Assembly (NCBI GenBank): GCA_008636095.1
Contig: VSJD01000016.1
Location: forward strand, 1-15,176
Direction of reading: 5' to 3'
DNA: 15,176 nucleotides
DNA from: Kiritimatiellota bacterium
GTDB lineage: Bacteria > Verrucomicrobiota > Kiritimatiellia > JAAZAB01
This document shows, one piece after another, positions 1 through 5,973 of the stretch. A model generated the notes under the pieces. The model was not told where the DNA came from, searched no databases, and saw nothing but the letters and a program-made list of their open reading frames with translations. The position numbers and the translations under genes were made by a program. Within the stretch, counting starts at the first letter, position 1. Each line of letters opens with the position of its first letter.

Positions 1-98
1 TCTGAAAGAGTTTGAAGAAAAAACATTAATAATTCTTACTCAAACAACTTGACAGACCACATGCCTGTAATCCGTGGTGAATAGTTGCCATATTCCAT

Positions 99-881
99 TC
101 AGGCCAATACTTTGGTCAGTGCGTGAAATACCAGTTCGTCGTCAAGCAGTCCGATCTTGCGTCCATTGGCCGTGAACATGCCACGACTGAACTGCGGAAC
201 GGCATGGGCCACGGTCGCCGGGATTGCCCGGACATTGTCTCGATGGAACCGGTGCAGACCCATGACCTCGTCCACGGGAAAGGCCATGGCGAACCGATCC
301 TTACGGGCCACCAGCAGGCGCGGCAGGATTTTGGAAGCCGCCTTTGCCGCAGCCGACGTTTCGGCCGCAGCCGACGTTTCGGCCGTAGCCGACGTTTCGG
401 CCGTAGCCGACGTTTCGGCCGGTGCCGACGACTCGGCCGATGGTTCCAGCCGGGATGCCGGCTCCAGCCGGGATGCCGGCTCCAATCCCAGTAAATTGGC
501 CAGTGAAAAACATAATAGCAGTTCGCCGCGCACGCTCGCCAATCCCATAAGCATCCGGTCGGAGCGATGCGGCACACGTCGAATGGGGCGCATGGACACA
601 ACTTCCACGCATAAGCGCGCGCTGAGCGCCAGCCATTCCGGTCCGATTCGGAACACAAAAGCCGTGTCGGTGAACCCGGCTTCAGTCTCTTTTGCACGGG
701 CCAGGAATTGGGTCCATTCCTCGATATAGCCGGCGGGTGGTGTGCGATTAAGCAGGGCATGCGCGCCCTGCTCGAACGTCGGGCAGTTCCGGCAGTGAAT
801 GTGCCGGTGCAATTCGGGGCAGGACTTGTCGCCCTGGACACCGATTTGGTTCCAGCAATCCTGGATAGTGGTCGCGCTCAT
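99..881 (-). CDS. wspD: WspD-type CheW-like chemosensory adaptor with Cys cluster and repeat linker
   Basis: A 260-residue cytoplasmic adaptor expected to couple chemoreceptors to a CheA kinase. Residues 1-40 hold a Cys/His cluster (C9, C21, H25/H27/H29, C30, C33) with the CWNQIGVQGD and HCRNCP motifs I associate with WspD. The CheW fold follows: a first half at about 70-134 (FVFRIGPEWLALSA; SVRGELLLCFSLANLLGL) and a second half at about 183-258 (LLVARKDRFAMAFPVDEV; FSRGMFTANGRKIGLLDDE). Between them, residues 135-180 are a low-complexity linker of RLEPAS and AETSAT hexapeptides, encoded by 18-bp DNA repeats. It starts with ATG, which overlaps the stop of the upstream cheR-like gene by 4 bp, so the two are probably translationally coupled. 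The family assignment comes from the Cys motif plus gene order. A generic CheW is the alternative. The repeat linker is unusual for CheW. Confidence 0.85.
   Translation of the reverse strand: MSATTIQDCWNQIGVQGDKSCPELHRHIHCRNCPTFEQGAHALLNRTPPAGYIEEWTQFLARAKETEAGFTDTAFVFRIGPEWLALSARLCVEVVSMRPIRRVPHRSDRMLMGLASVRGELLLCFSLANLLGLEPASRLEPASRLEPSAESSAPAETSATAETSATAETSAAAETSAAAKAASKILPRLLVARKDRFAMAFPVDEVMGLHRFHRDNVRAIPATVAHAVPQFSRGMFTANGRKIGLLDDELVFHALTKVLA
346..435. repeat. 18-bp tandem repeat inside wspD-like gene (AETSAx family)
   Basis: Five adjacent 18-bp units. Units 1 and 2 (346-381) are identical, units 3 and 4 (382-417) differ from them by one base, and unit 5 (418-435) is diverged. On the minus strand each unit encodes one AETSA(T/A) hexapeptide, so copy-number change keeps the frame. 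Unit 5 and its flank share a 21-nt identical stretch (419-439) with the cheR-like gene (2050-2070). Confidence 0.95.
445..480. repeat. 18-bp tandem repeat inside wspD-like gene (RLEPAS family)
   Basis: Two identical 18-bp units (445-462 and 463-480), followed by a degenerate third. They encode RLEPAS on the minus strand. When rotated to the same phase, the unit matches the RLEPTS unit in hypF (14851-14904) at 16 of 18 positions. Confidence 0.93.
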
Positions 882-2245
882 GTTGTCACCTTCACATGGT
901 CACGGACGCGTGCGGCGTGCCGGCGCAAGCGTTCGGCGCCCGTTTCGTCGCCGCGGCGTGCCTTCAGCAGGGAAAGATGAATCAAGGCCTCGTAGAAATC
1001 CGCGTCCAGGTATAACGCGCGGTTCATGCATTCCTCCGCCGCTTGAACTTGTCCCGCCGCTGTCCGGATCACGCCCAGGAGGAAATGGGCTTCCGCCAGC
1101 GGAGGGTTTTCCTTCAGCAGGTCCTGGCACATTGCGGCGGCCTCGTCCAGTTGGCCCTGGTCCGCCAGAACGCGGATGCAGTCCAGCCGGGATTCCGGCG
1201 AAAGGGATGTTTCATGGAGCGGGATTACTGCAGGGCCGGGTTGAACCCGGGAGCCAGACGGCACTACCTGATCGCTGTTCGGGAAATTGCTTATGTCGCC
1301 GCGGCTACGCTGGAGGTGTGCTAAACACTCTGCCTGCCCCGCTTGGAGCGGGGTTGTCGCGTCAGTGCCCCTGCCGTGGACGGCGGCAGATTCAGGCGCG
1401 GCCTTGCATGGCTTGGTCTTTATTTTGCAATAGGCAAAGGCGCCGCTGTGACGGACCGGCTCGTAACGATCCGTCAGCAGAGGCATCATTTCGGCATGCC
1501 CCACAAACAACAGGCCTCCGGGCTTCAGCAGGCGATCCAGCTTGGCAATGATATGCCCGCGCGCCTCCACGTGCTGGTAAATAAGCAAATTGCGGCAGAA
1601 AATGATATCGTAAATTTGTTCCGCGGCAAACCCCGGCGGGCCCATAATATTGCCATGAATAAACCGAATGCCGGCACGGATTTCGGGGCTGACAATCCTG
1701 GCGGCGTCTTCGAGTTTGAAATAGCGCTCGCAATGTTCCAACAATCCGCTCCGGAAAGAATTGGGCCCATAGACACCTTTTTCGGCCTTACGCAACAAAG
1801 CAGGATTAATATCTACGGCATCAATCCGGTAACGAGCCGGACGGAGGCCCACTGACTGAAGCGCCATGGCAATGGAATATGGTTCCTCCCCGGAGGAGCA
1901 GGGAACACTCAACACCTGCAACCGGTCATGAGGATGTGCGGCTAGCCATGTTGCACACACGTACTTGGCCATAAAAACAAACGGCTCGCGATCGCGAAAA
2001 AACCAGGTTTCCGGCACCACGATCATTTCGATCAGCGCCAGGAGTTCATCCGGTGCCGACGACTCGGCCGGTGCCGACAACTCGGCCGGTGCCGTGTTCA
2101 AGCGCTTAAGGTAATCGCTTTCTTTTGTCAGGCCGCATGCGGCCATGCGCTGTTTCACGGCATCGGCCACGGCCTGTGGACCCAGGGTGTGTGCATCCAG
2201 CCCGATTACCTGAGACAGCCATTGTTCTACGGTGTTTGCCGTCAT
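878..2245 (-). CDS. wspC: WspC-type CheR protein-glutamate methyltransferase with TPR tail
   Basis: Transfers methyl groups from S-adenosylmethionine to glutamates of chemoreceptors, here presumably the two MCPs encoded upstream. From the chosen ATG (2245) it is 455 residues. The all-helical CheR N-domain covers about 1-75. The SAM-binding domain has VPETWFFRD (about 77-85), the motif-I loop VLSVPCSSGEEPYSIA (111-126), DAVDINPALL (142-151) and DIIFCRNLLIYQ (213-224). A disordered linker (about 275-345) is followed by tetratricopeptide helices (about 350-450: EAHFLLGVIRTAAGQ, YEALIHLSLLKARRG). CheR with C-terminal TPRs is the WspC layout. The frame stays open 51 codons upstream, but that part resembles no CheR; ATG 2245 has a GGAG about 11 nt upstream and begins at the domain. 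A SAPAELSAPAESSAPDE stretch (54-67) is encoded by 18-bp repeats shared with the wspD-like gene, and a palindrome lies in the linker. Confidence 0.93.
   Translation of the reverse strand: MTANTVEQWLSQVIGLDAHTLGPQAVADAVKQRMAACGLTKESDYLKRLNTAPAELSAPAESSAPDELLALIEMIVVPETWFFRDREPFVFMAKYVCATWLAAHPHDRLQVLSVPCSSGEEPYSIAMALQSVGLRPARYRIDAVDINPALLRKAEKGVYGPNSFRSGLLEHCERYFKLEDAARIVSPEIRAGIRFIHGNIMGPPGFAAEQIYDIIFCRNLLIYQHVEARGHIIAKLDRLLKPGGLLFVGHAEMMPLLTDRYEPVRHSGAFAYCKIKTKPCKAAPESAAVHGRGTDATTPLQAGQAECLAHLQRSRGDISNFPNSDQVVPSGSRVQPGPAVIPLHETSLSPESRLDCIRVLADQGQLDEAAAMCQDLLKENPPLAEAHFLLGVIRTAAGQVQAAEECMNRALYLDADFYEALIHLSLLKARRGDETGAERLRRHAARVRDHVKVTT
1337..1353. repeat. GC-rich palindrome within the cheR linker
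   Basis: A perfect 7-bp inverted repeat (1337-1343 and 1347-1353, CCCCGCT/AGCGGGG) with a TGG loop. It lies in the part of the methyltransferase gene that encodes the disordered linker before the TPRs. A related, less perfect hairpin is at 12579-12597. Confidence 0.7.
2050..2094. repeat. 18-bp repeat inside cheR-like gene
   Basis: Two 18-bp units (2052-2069 and 2070-2087, one mismatch) plus a partial third unit (2088-2094) encode ELSAPAESSAPDE on the minus strand. Positions 2050-2070 are identical to 419-439 in the neighbouring wspD-like gene. Confidence 0.9.
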
Positions 2246-2663
2246 GATGCAGACTTCTCCGGCTCTTCTATGTTTCTCATCGCGCAGTGTGATCGTGGCA
2301 CACATTCGGTTCGAAAAAGGCGGCGGCGACCCCGCCAAGCGCGGGATAAATCTTGAGCCGCCTGCGGGTTTGCCGCGCTTGCATGGACACAAGTCCAATG
2401 CTGCGTCCGGCGCGCCCGCATCCGGCCCAAGCCTTGTCCCGCGTCAGACGCGGGATTGCCTTGCTTTTTCGAATTCGCCTCCGGCGAAAGCCGAATTCGA
2501 CACACGGCAGCATCGGGCTGCGCTCAGAGCTACGCCCGATAAAATTAACGAATATATCTTTAGCCCATTTTTGCGGACATTCATTTTATGTGGAACGTCA
2601 GCCCTCAGCCACGAGGGTGCCGTTGCGGCACCCGAGTAGGCTGAAGGGCCTTGTTCGCTGTCT
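2246..2663. other. Gene-free, palindrome-rich spacer upstream of the cheR-like gene
   Basis: I find no credible gene. The stretch contains several inverted repeats: 2437-2455 (8-bp arms, CAG loop), 2469-2500 (9-bp perfect arms around EcoRI-like GAATTC cores, with a nested TCGCC/GGCGA hairpin), 2512-2540 (7-bp arms ATCGGGC/GCCCGAT), and the long hairpin at 2601-2649. It separates the cheR-like gene from wspB in what is otherwise a compact operon arrangement. A purine-rich GGAG near 2257 is the probable ribosome binding site of the cheR-like gene. Confidence 0.6.
2601..2649. repeat. Long imperfect hairpin downstream of the orphan secreted-protein gene
   Basis: The inner arms are perfect (GGGTGCC 2615-2621, GGCACCC 2627-2633, loop GTTGC). 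The outer arms (2601-2610 and 2639-2649) pair with a single bulged base. Just outside, on the minus strand, there is AAC on one side and GTT on the other. It follows the stop of the 2664-3095 gene by 14 bp, so it could be a terminator, although there is no T-tract. The bulged hairpin bounded by AAC and GTT also resembles a divergent integron attC site. Both readings are inference. Confidence 0.5.
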
Positions 2664-3095
2664 TCATTTTGAATATGCCGTTATGTTGAAATAGTCCTCA
2701 GTCCTACAGTCTCCATCCTTCTTGAGATAAAACGTCTTTGTTCCTTTTCGGAATGGCCATACTAATGCCTTGAGCATTATGCCTGATTCCTTTGTTGGCC
2801 ATCGTTCGTTGCAGACAAAGACAATTTGTTTATGAGAGTACGAGCCTCTGATGACCTTTGTTACGTCATAAATGATCAGTTTCTCTGTTTTCTCCCAGTT
2901 ACCTTGGGTAACACGGAGGAGGGATGTTTCAGATAAGAAGGTGCATTCAATTTCTATCGTGGTGTTGGTTTCATTCAGCGGCCATATGATCGAGTCCTCG
3001 GGTAATTTTGCTGTGGTATGGATTTTATCTTGGGCATTGGAAAATGATGCGCTCCCGAAGATCGCGAGAATTAGAAGGATATTGTTGGTTTTCAT
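2664..3095 (-). CDS. Small secreted protein of unknown function
   Basis: A 143-residue protein that I do not recognise. It has a clear N-terminal signal peptide: MKTNN, then hydrophobic ILLILAIFGSASF, then a probable signal peptidase I site after SNA (about residue 21). The mature part is polar and beta-rich with four Cys residues. It contains EIECTFLSETSLLRVT, LIIYDVTKVIRGSYSHKQIVFVC and KGTKTFYLKKDGDC, which suggests a small beta-sandwich or an NTF2-free secreted domain, but no family can be named. The gene is clearly A+T-richer than its neighbours, has no evident Shine-Dalgarno sequence before ATG 3095, and is bracketed by palindromic elements on both sides. It sits inside a chemosensory operon to which it shows no functional link, so acquisition by transfer is likely. 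Confidence 0.7.
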   Translation of the reverse strand: MKTNNILLILAIFGSASFSNAQDKIHTTAKLPEDSIIWPLNETNTTIEIECTFLSETSLLRVTQGNWEKTEKLIIYDVTKVIRGSYSHKQIVFVCNERWPTKESGIMLKALVWPFRKGTKTFYLKKDGDCRTEDYFNITAYSK

Positions 3096-3153
3096 ATTTC
3101 AGCAAACGTGTGTTAGCCGTAAAACGGTTGGCAAAGCAATAACTTGGTTCTTT

Positions 3154-3170
3154 ATCCGCCTTTGGCGGAT
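3154..3170. repeat. Short perfect hairpin
   Basis: ATCCGCC (3154-3160) and GGCGGAT (3164-3170) form 7-bp perfect arms with a TTT loop, immediately beside the larger nested palindrome. A related ATCCGCC/GGCGGAT core occurs in the hairpin at 11297-11332. Confidence 0.75.
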
Positions 3171-3234
3171 GTAACTGCGTTCCGCCTTGGGCTGAGCGAG
3201 TCTGCGAAGCTCTGCGGAACAGAATGCGTTAGAT
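3169..3234. other. Candidate attC-like recombination site
   Basis: 66 bp bounded by ATGTAAC (3169-3175) and GTTAGAT (3228-3234), with complementary inner boxes GTTCCGC (3179-3185) and GCGGAAC (3214-3220). GTTAGAT fits the integron R' consensus GTTRRRY. ATGTAAC differs from RYYYAAC at one position. The spacers between boxes are unequal (3 and 7 nt), which is poor for a standard attC, and the best-matching orientation is plus, opposite to the adjacent gene. The call is therefore tentative: it may just be a sub-part of the larger palindrome. Confidence 0.28.
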
Positions 3235-3350
3235 TGGCTCGGCGGCCAGGCGTCGCCGGCGGCGCTATACTCGTGTATGCGTCGTCCGGCGAGAACACCG
3301 CCGCCGAGCCAAGATCACACATTCGGTCTCCGCACCCAAGGCGGAACGCA
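3176..3350. repeat. Nested 175-bp inverted-repeat element
   Basis: The outer arms are 16-bp perfect inverted repeats (3176-3191 and 3335-3350). Inside them are 13-bp perfect arms (3234-3246 and 3300-3312), and there are weaker complementary stretches in the centre (CGCCGG/CCGGCG; ATAC/GTAT). The element lies between the orphan secreted-protein gene and the wspB-like gene. Its size and nested symmetry resemble a non-autonomous mobile element or a recombination site. It encodes no credible protein. Confidence 0.8.
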
Positions 3351-3382
3351 TTGTTGTCGATACAATTCTGCATGCGATTACC

Positions 3383-3838
3383 TCAACATGTGCCACCAAA
3401 CAACAGATTATCAAGCTCTCTCGGAACCAAATTATTCACAATGACCCGCTGAATAAATCCGGTTCCATTGACGGCCAACTTGCCAAGACAGGGAGTTCCG
3501 GGAGCGGTCACGTTGTTCTGACTAAAATCGGCTTCTTCCCGTTCCACGGTGTTCGTCACCGTTTCGGCCAAAAGCCCGATGATACGTTGTTGGTCGCCCC
3601 CACCGGCATAGGGCGTCAGAATGATCCGGGTGCTCAGGTACACGGCGCAGGGTGCACCGCCAACCAGGCAGCCGAGATCCACGATCGGAACGCCGGTTCC
3701 GCGATAATTAGCCAGGCCGGCTATATAGTCGGGTGCGCCGGGACAGGCCCGCAAGGTCACGAGCGGAACCACCTCGATGACCTTGCGCGCCTCCAGGGCG
3801 TAATTGGCATTCCCCGCTTTGAAGACGATAAACAGCAT
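3383..3838 (-). CDS. wspB: WspB-type CheW-like adaptor
   Basis: A 151-residue single CheW domain: MLFIVFKAGNANYALEARKVIEVVPLV at the start, then the conserved CheW core APDYIAGLANYRGTGVPIVDLG (about 35-56), and a second barrel at about 70-145 (RIILTPYAGGGDQQRIIGLLAE; FIQRVIVNNLVPRELDNLLF). The role expected from family knowledge is to link the MCP tips to the CheA kinase in the signalling array. The gene lies directly downstream of two MCP genes on the same strand, 132 bp from the nearer one, as wspB follows wspA. ATG 3838 is preceded by GTGAGG, with short spacing. It is a shorter and simpler partner of the wspD-like protein, which carries an N-terminal Cys cluster. Confidence 0.88.
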   Translation of the reverse strand: MLFIVFKAGNANYALEARKVIEVVPLVTLRACPGAPDYIAGLANYRGTGVPIVDLGCLVGGAPCAVYLSTRIILTPYAGGGDQQRIIGLLAETVTNTVEREEADFSQNNVTAPGTPCLGKLAVNGTGFIQRVIVNNLVPRELDNLLFGGTC

Positions 3839-3970
3839 AACCTCACTCTTTGATTCAGACGACTCAAGTCACAACTTTGCCATTCTATCGAACGGCCTCT
3901 ACATCAATCTGGTGTGGCGGCGGTTCGAGTCCGACTCTTAGAGAAGTCGAGAGAGAACTGCAACCGATTC

Positions 3971-5917
3971 CTACACTTTAAATTTTTCAACTTCCGCTTG
4001 CAGGCGCTGGGCGGCATTGCGTAACTGCGCTGTGGCTTCATTGAACTGCCGCAACGACTCCGCTGTTTTAACGGCGCCTTTGCTTACTTGCGTCAGGGCC
4101 TGGCTGATCTGCTGAGCGCCTTGCGACTGCGCGTGCATACCGTCATTGACCGTTTCAAATTTAGGCGCGAGGTCTTTAACCTGCGCAATGATGCCCACCA
4201 GCGGGCGACTGATGGTCTCCATCGCCTCCGTGCCGCGGCCGACTTCACCGCTGAACTTGTCCATCTCCATGACGCCGACGGCCACGGCCGACTGCATTTC
4301 CTTTACCATGTGCTCGATATCAAGCGTGGCTACGGCGGTCTGATCCGCCAGCCGGCGAATTTCCCGGGCGACAACCGCGAAGCCCTGGCCGTATTGGCCG
4401 GCCTTTTCCGCCTCGATCGCGGCATTCAATGACAGCAGATTGGTCTGATCGGCCACCTTGGTGATCGTGGTCACTACCATGCTGATCGTGCCGGCTTTCA
4501 CGTTGATGGCTGCCAGCTTGTCCGAAATGGAGGCTGCGGCCTTCGCCAATTGCCGGATGGAGCTATCCATGCCGGTCAAGCCCGTGCGGCCGGTATCGGC
4601 CAGGGTGACAGTACCTTCAGCCACATTCTTCACCGTTTCCATGGTTTGGGAAAGTTCCTGGGACGTGGCCGATATTTGCTTGGCCGCCGTGACCACCTGC
4701 GTGGTCGAGGCGCCGAAAGTGGCGATGACCGACGCCTGTTCCCGCGCGGTGGCCTCAATTTCCGTGGCGGTTGATACCAGCTGGACACTTGACTGCTGAA
4801 CCTGGCTTACCAGCGAATTCAGGCTATCGGCCATGGTTGACATGGAATGCCAGAGCTGGCCCGTCTCATCCCGCGGCGGACGGCGGATCCGGTTAATTTG
4901 CGCAATTGCCTGGCGGGCCTCGGCGATCCGACCGTGTGTGATTAGGCCCGCCACGCCCGCCAGGTCCGTGATAGTGTGCGTGATGGACCTTGACAGCATC
5001 AGCAGTACCAGGGTGGTCAGCAGAATGGCCCCCAGTCCCACCAGTAAATTCAGGTTGCGGATGGTGCGCGTGGAGGTCATGACTTCACGGGCCAGCGCGC
5101 GTGCGACCACGATCCACCCGAACACTGCATCGGTGCGGTAGGCCGCCAAGACCTCCTCGTCCTTATAGATATAGCGCATGCTGCCGTTTTTTTTCTCCAT
5201 AATTTCCGGGCCAAAAACCAGGCTGGCCAGGTTGGTCGTCATTACCATGGAGGCATCCGGATGCGAGCAGATGACACCCTTGCGGTCGGTCACAAAGACA
5301 TAGCCCGAAGGTCCGATTTTGACCGGTTTTACAAACTTGTCCGTGAATGATTTCAAGTCCAGTGCGCCCAGGAGTACGCCGGCGGGTTTTTCGCCGACCC
5401 GTACGGGCACGGCCACAACAACTACCGGATTGTCGGAAACCTTGCTGCGAATGACTTCGGAGACGGCAACTGCGCCGGTCATGGCCTGTTGAAAATAATC
5501 GCGCTCGGCGACGTTAAACGTCTGAGAGCCTTCCGGCGCGGTAGAGCAGATGGCGTTGCCCTGCCGGTCCACGAGCACGAGTGTTTCATAATAAGGCGCA
5601 TCACGGTTAAATCGCTTGAGCAATTCCATGCCCTCGGCAACCATGCTGGGAGCGGGCGTTGCCACGGCGACGATGTTCCCGAATAATGCCACATCACTCC
5701 ACAGCAATATGTCGCTCTGCCGCTCGCCGACCCAGGCGGTAATGCTCTTGATCGTGGAATCGGCAATCAGATTCATGGAATCCAGGGCGGCCTGTTGCAT
5801 TGCATCCCGGGACACGCGATAGGTCAGCCATGTTGAAGCGCCCAGGCTGAGGATGAACAACAGGATGGTCGGGACGACAATCTTGGTTCGGACGCTGGCG
5901 GTTTTCATGGTCGTCAT
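3971..5917 (-). CDS. Methyl-accepting chemotaxis protein with dCache sensor, Wsp/ACF-type
   Basis: A 648-residue transmembrane receptor. TM1 is at about 12-32. A periplasmic double-Cache domain covers about 40-280 (YYETLVLVDRQGNAICST; GPSGYVFVTDRKGVICSHPD; AYRTDAVFGWIVVARAL). TM2 is at about 288-308, followed by a HAMP-like linker at 309-366. A coiled-coil signalling domain covers 367-648, with the hairpin tip EKAGQYGQGFAVVAREIRR (about 502-520) that binds CheA/CheW. The tip and C-terminal half (LADQTAVATLDIEHMVKEMQ) look like WspA-class receptors, while the sensor differs from WspA's usual four-helix bundle. The HAMP is stretched by about ten residues (EARQAIAQINRIRRPPRDE). ATG 5917 and an in-frame ATG three codons later (5908) are both possible; neither has a clear Shine-Dalgarno. 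There is no C-terminal CheR-docking pentapeptide. Confidence 0.95.
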   Translation of the reverse strand: MTTMKTASVRTKIVVPTILLFILSLGASTWLTYRVSRDAMQQAALDSMNLIADSTIKSITAWVGERQSDILLWSDVALFGNIVAVATPAPSMVAEGMELLKRFNRDAPYYETLVLVDRQGNAICSTAPEGSQTFNVAERDYFQQAMTGAVAVSEVIRSKVSDNPVVVVAVPVRVGEKPAGVLLGALDLKSFTDKFVKPVKIGPSGYVFVTDRKGVICSHPDASMVMTTNLASLVFGPEIMEKKNGSMRYIYKDEEVLAAYRTDAVFGWIVVARALAREVMTSTRTIRNLNLLVGLGAILLTTLVLLMLSRSITHTITDLAGVAGLITHGRIAEARQAIAQINRIRRPPRDETGQLWHSMSTMADSLNSLVSQVQQSSVQLVSTATEIEATAREQASVIATFGASTTQVVTAAKQISATSQELSQTMETVKNVAEGTVTLADTGRTGLTGMDSSIRQLAKAAASISDKLAAINVKAGTISMVVTTITKVADQTNLLSLNAAIEAEKAGQYGQGFAVVAREIRRLADQTAVATLDIEHMVKEMQSAVAVGVMEMDKFSGEVGRGTEAMETISRPLVGIIAQVKDLAPKFETVNDGMHAQSQGAQQISQALTQVSKGAVKTAESLRQFNEATAQLRNAAQRLQAEVEKFKV

Positions 5918-5973
5918 AGGAAATTTAGTGATTAAGCGATTTTAGATTCGGCAATTATTTTCTGCATTCTGCA

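Noticed and set aside
346..480. Repeat array as a CRISPR
   Set aside because: The 18-bp units are directly adjacent with no spacers and lie in frame inside a gene; the same applies to 14851-14913 and 15073-15176.
2246..2398. N-terminal extension of 51 codons for the cheR-like protein
   Set aside because: The extension resembles no CheR, covers palindromic spacer DNA, and a good ATG with upstream GGAG exists at 2245.
3152..3373. Minus-strand 73-codon open frame between the orphan gene and wspB
   Set aside because: It lies across the nested palindrome, has no family resemblance, and is explained by the inverted repeats.
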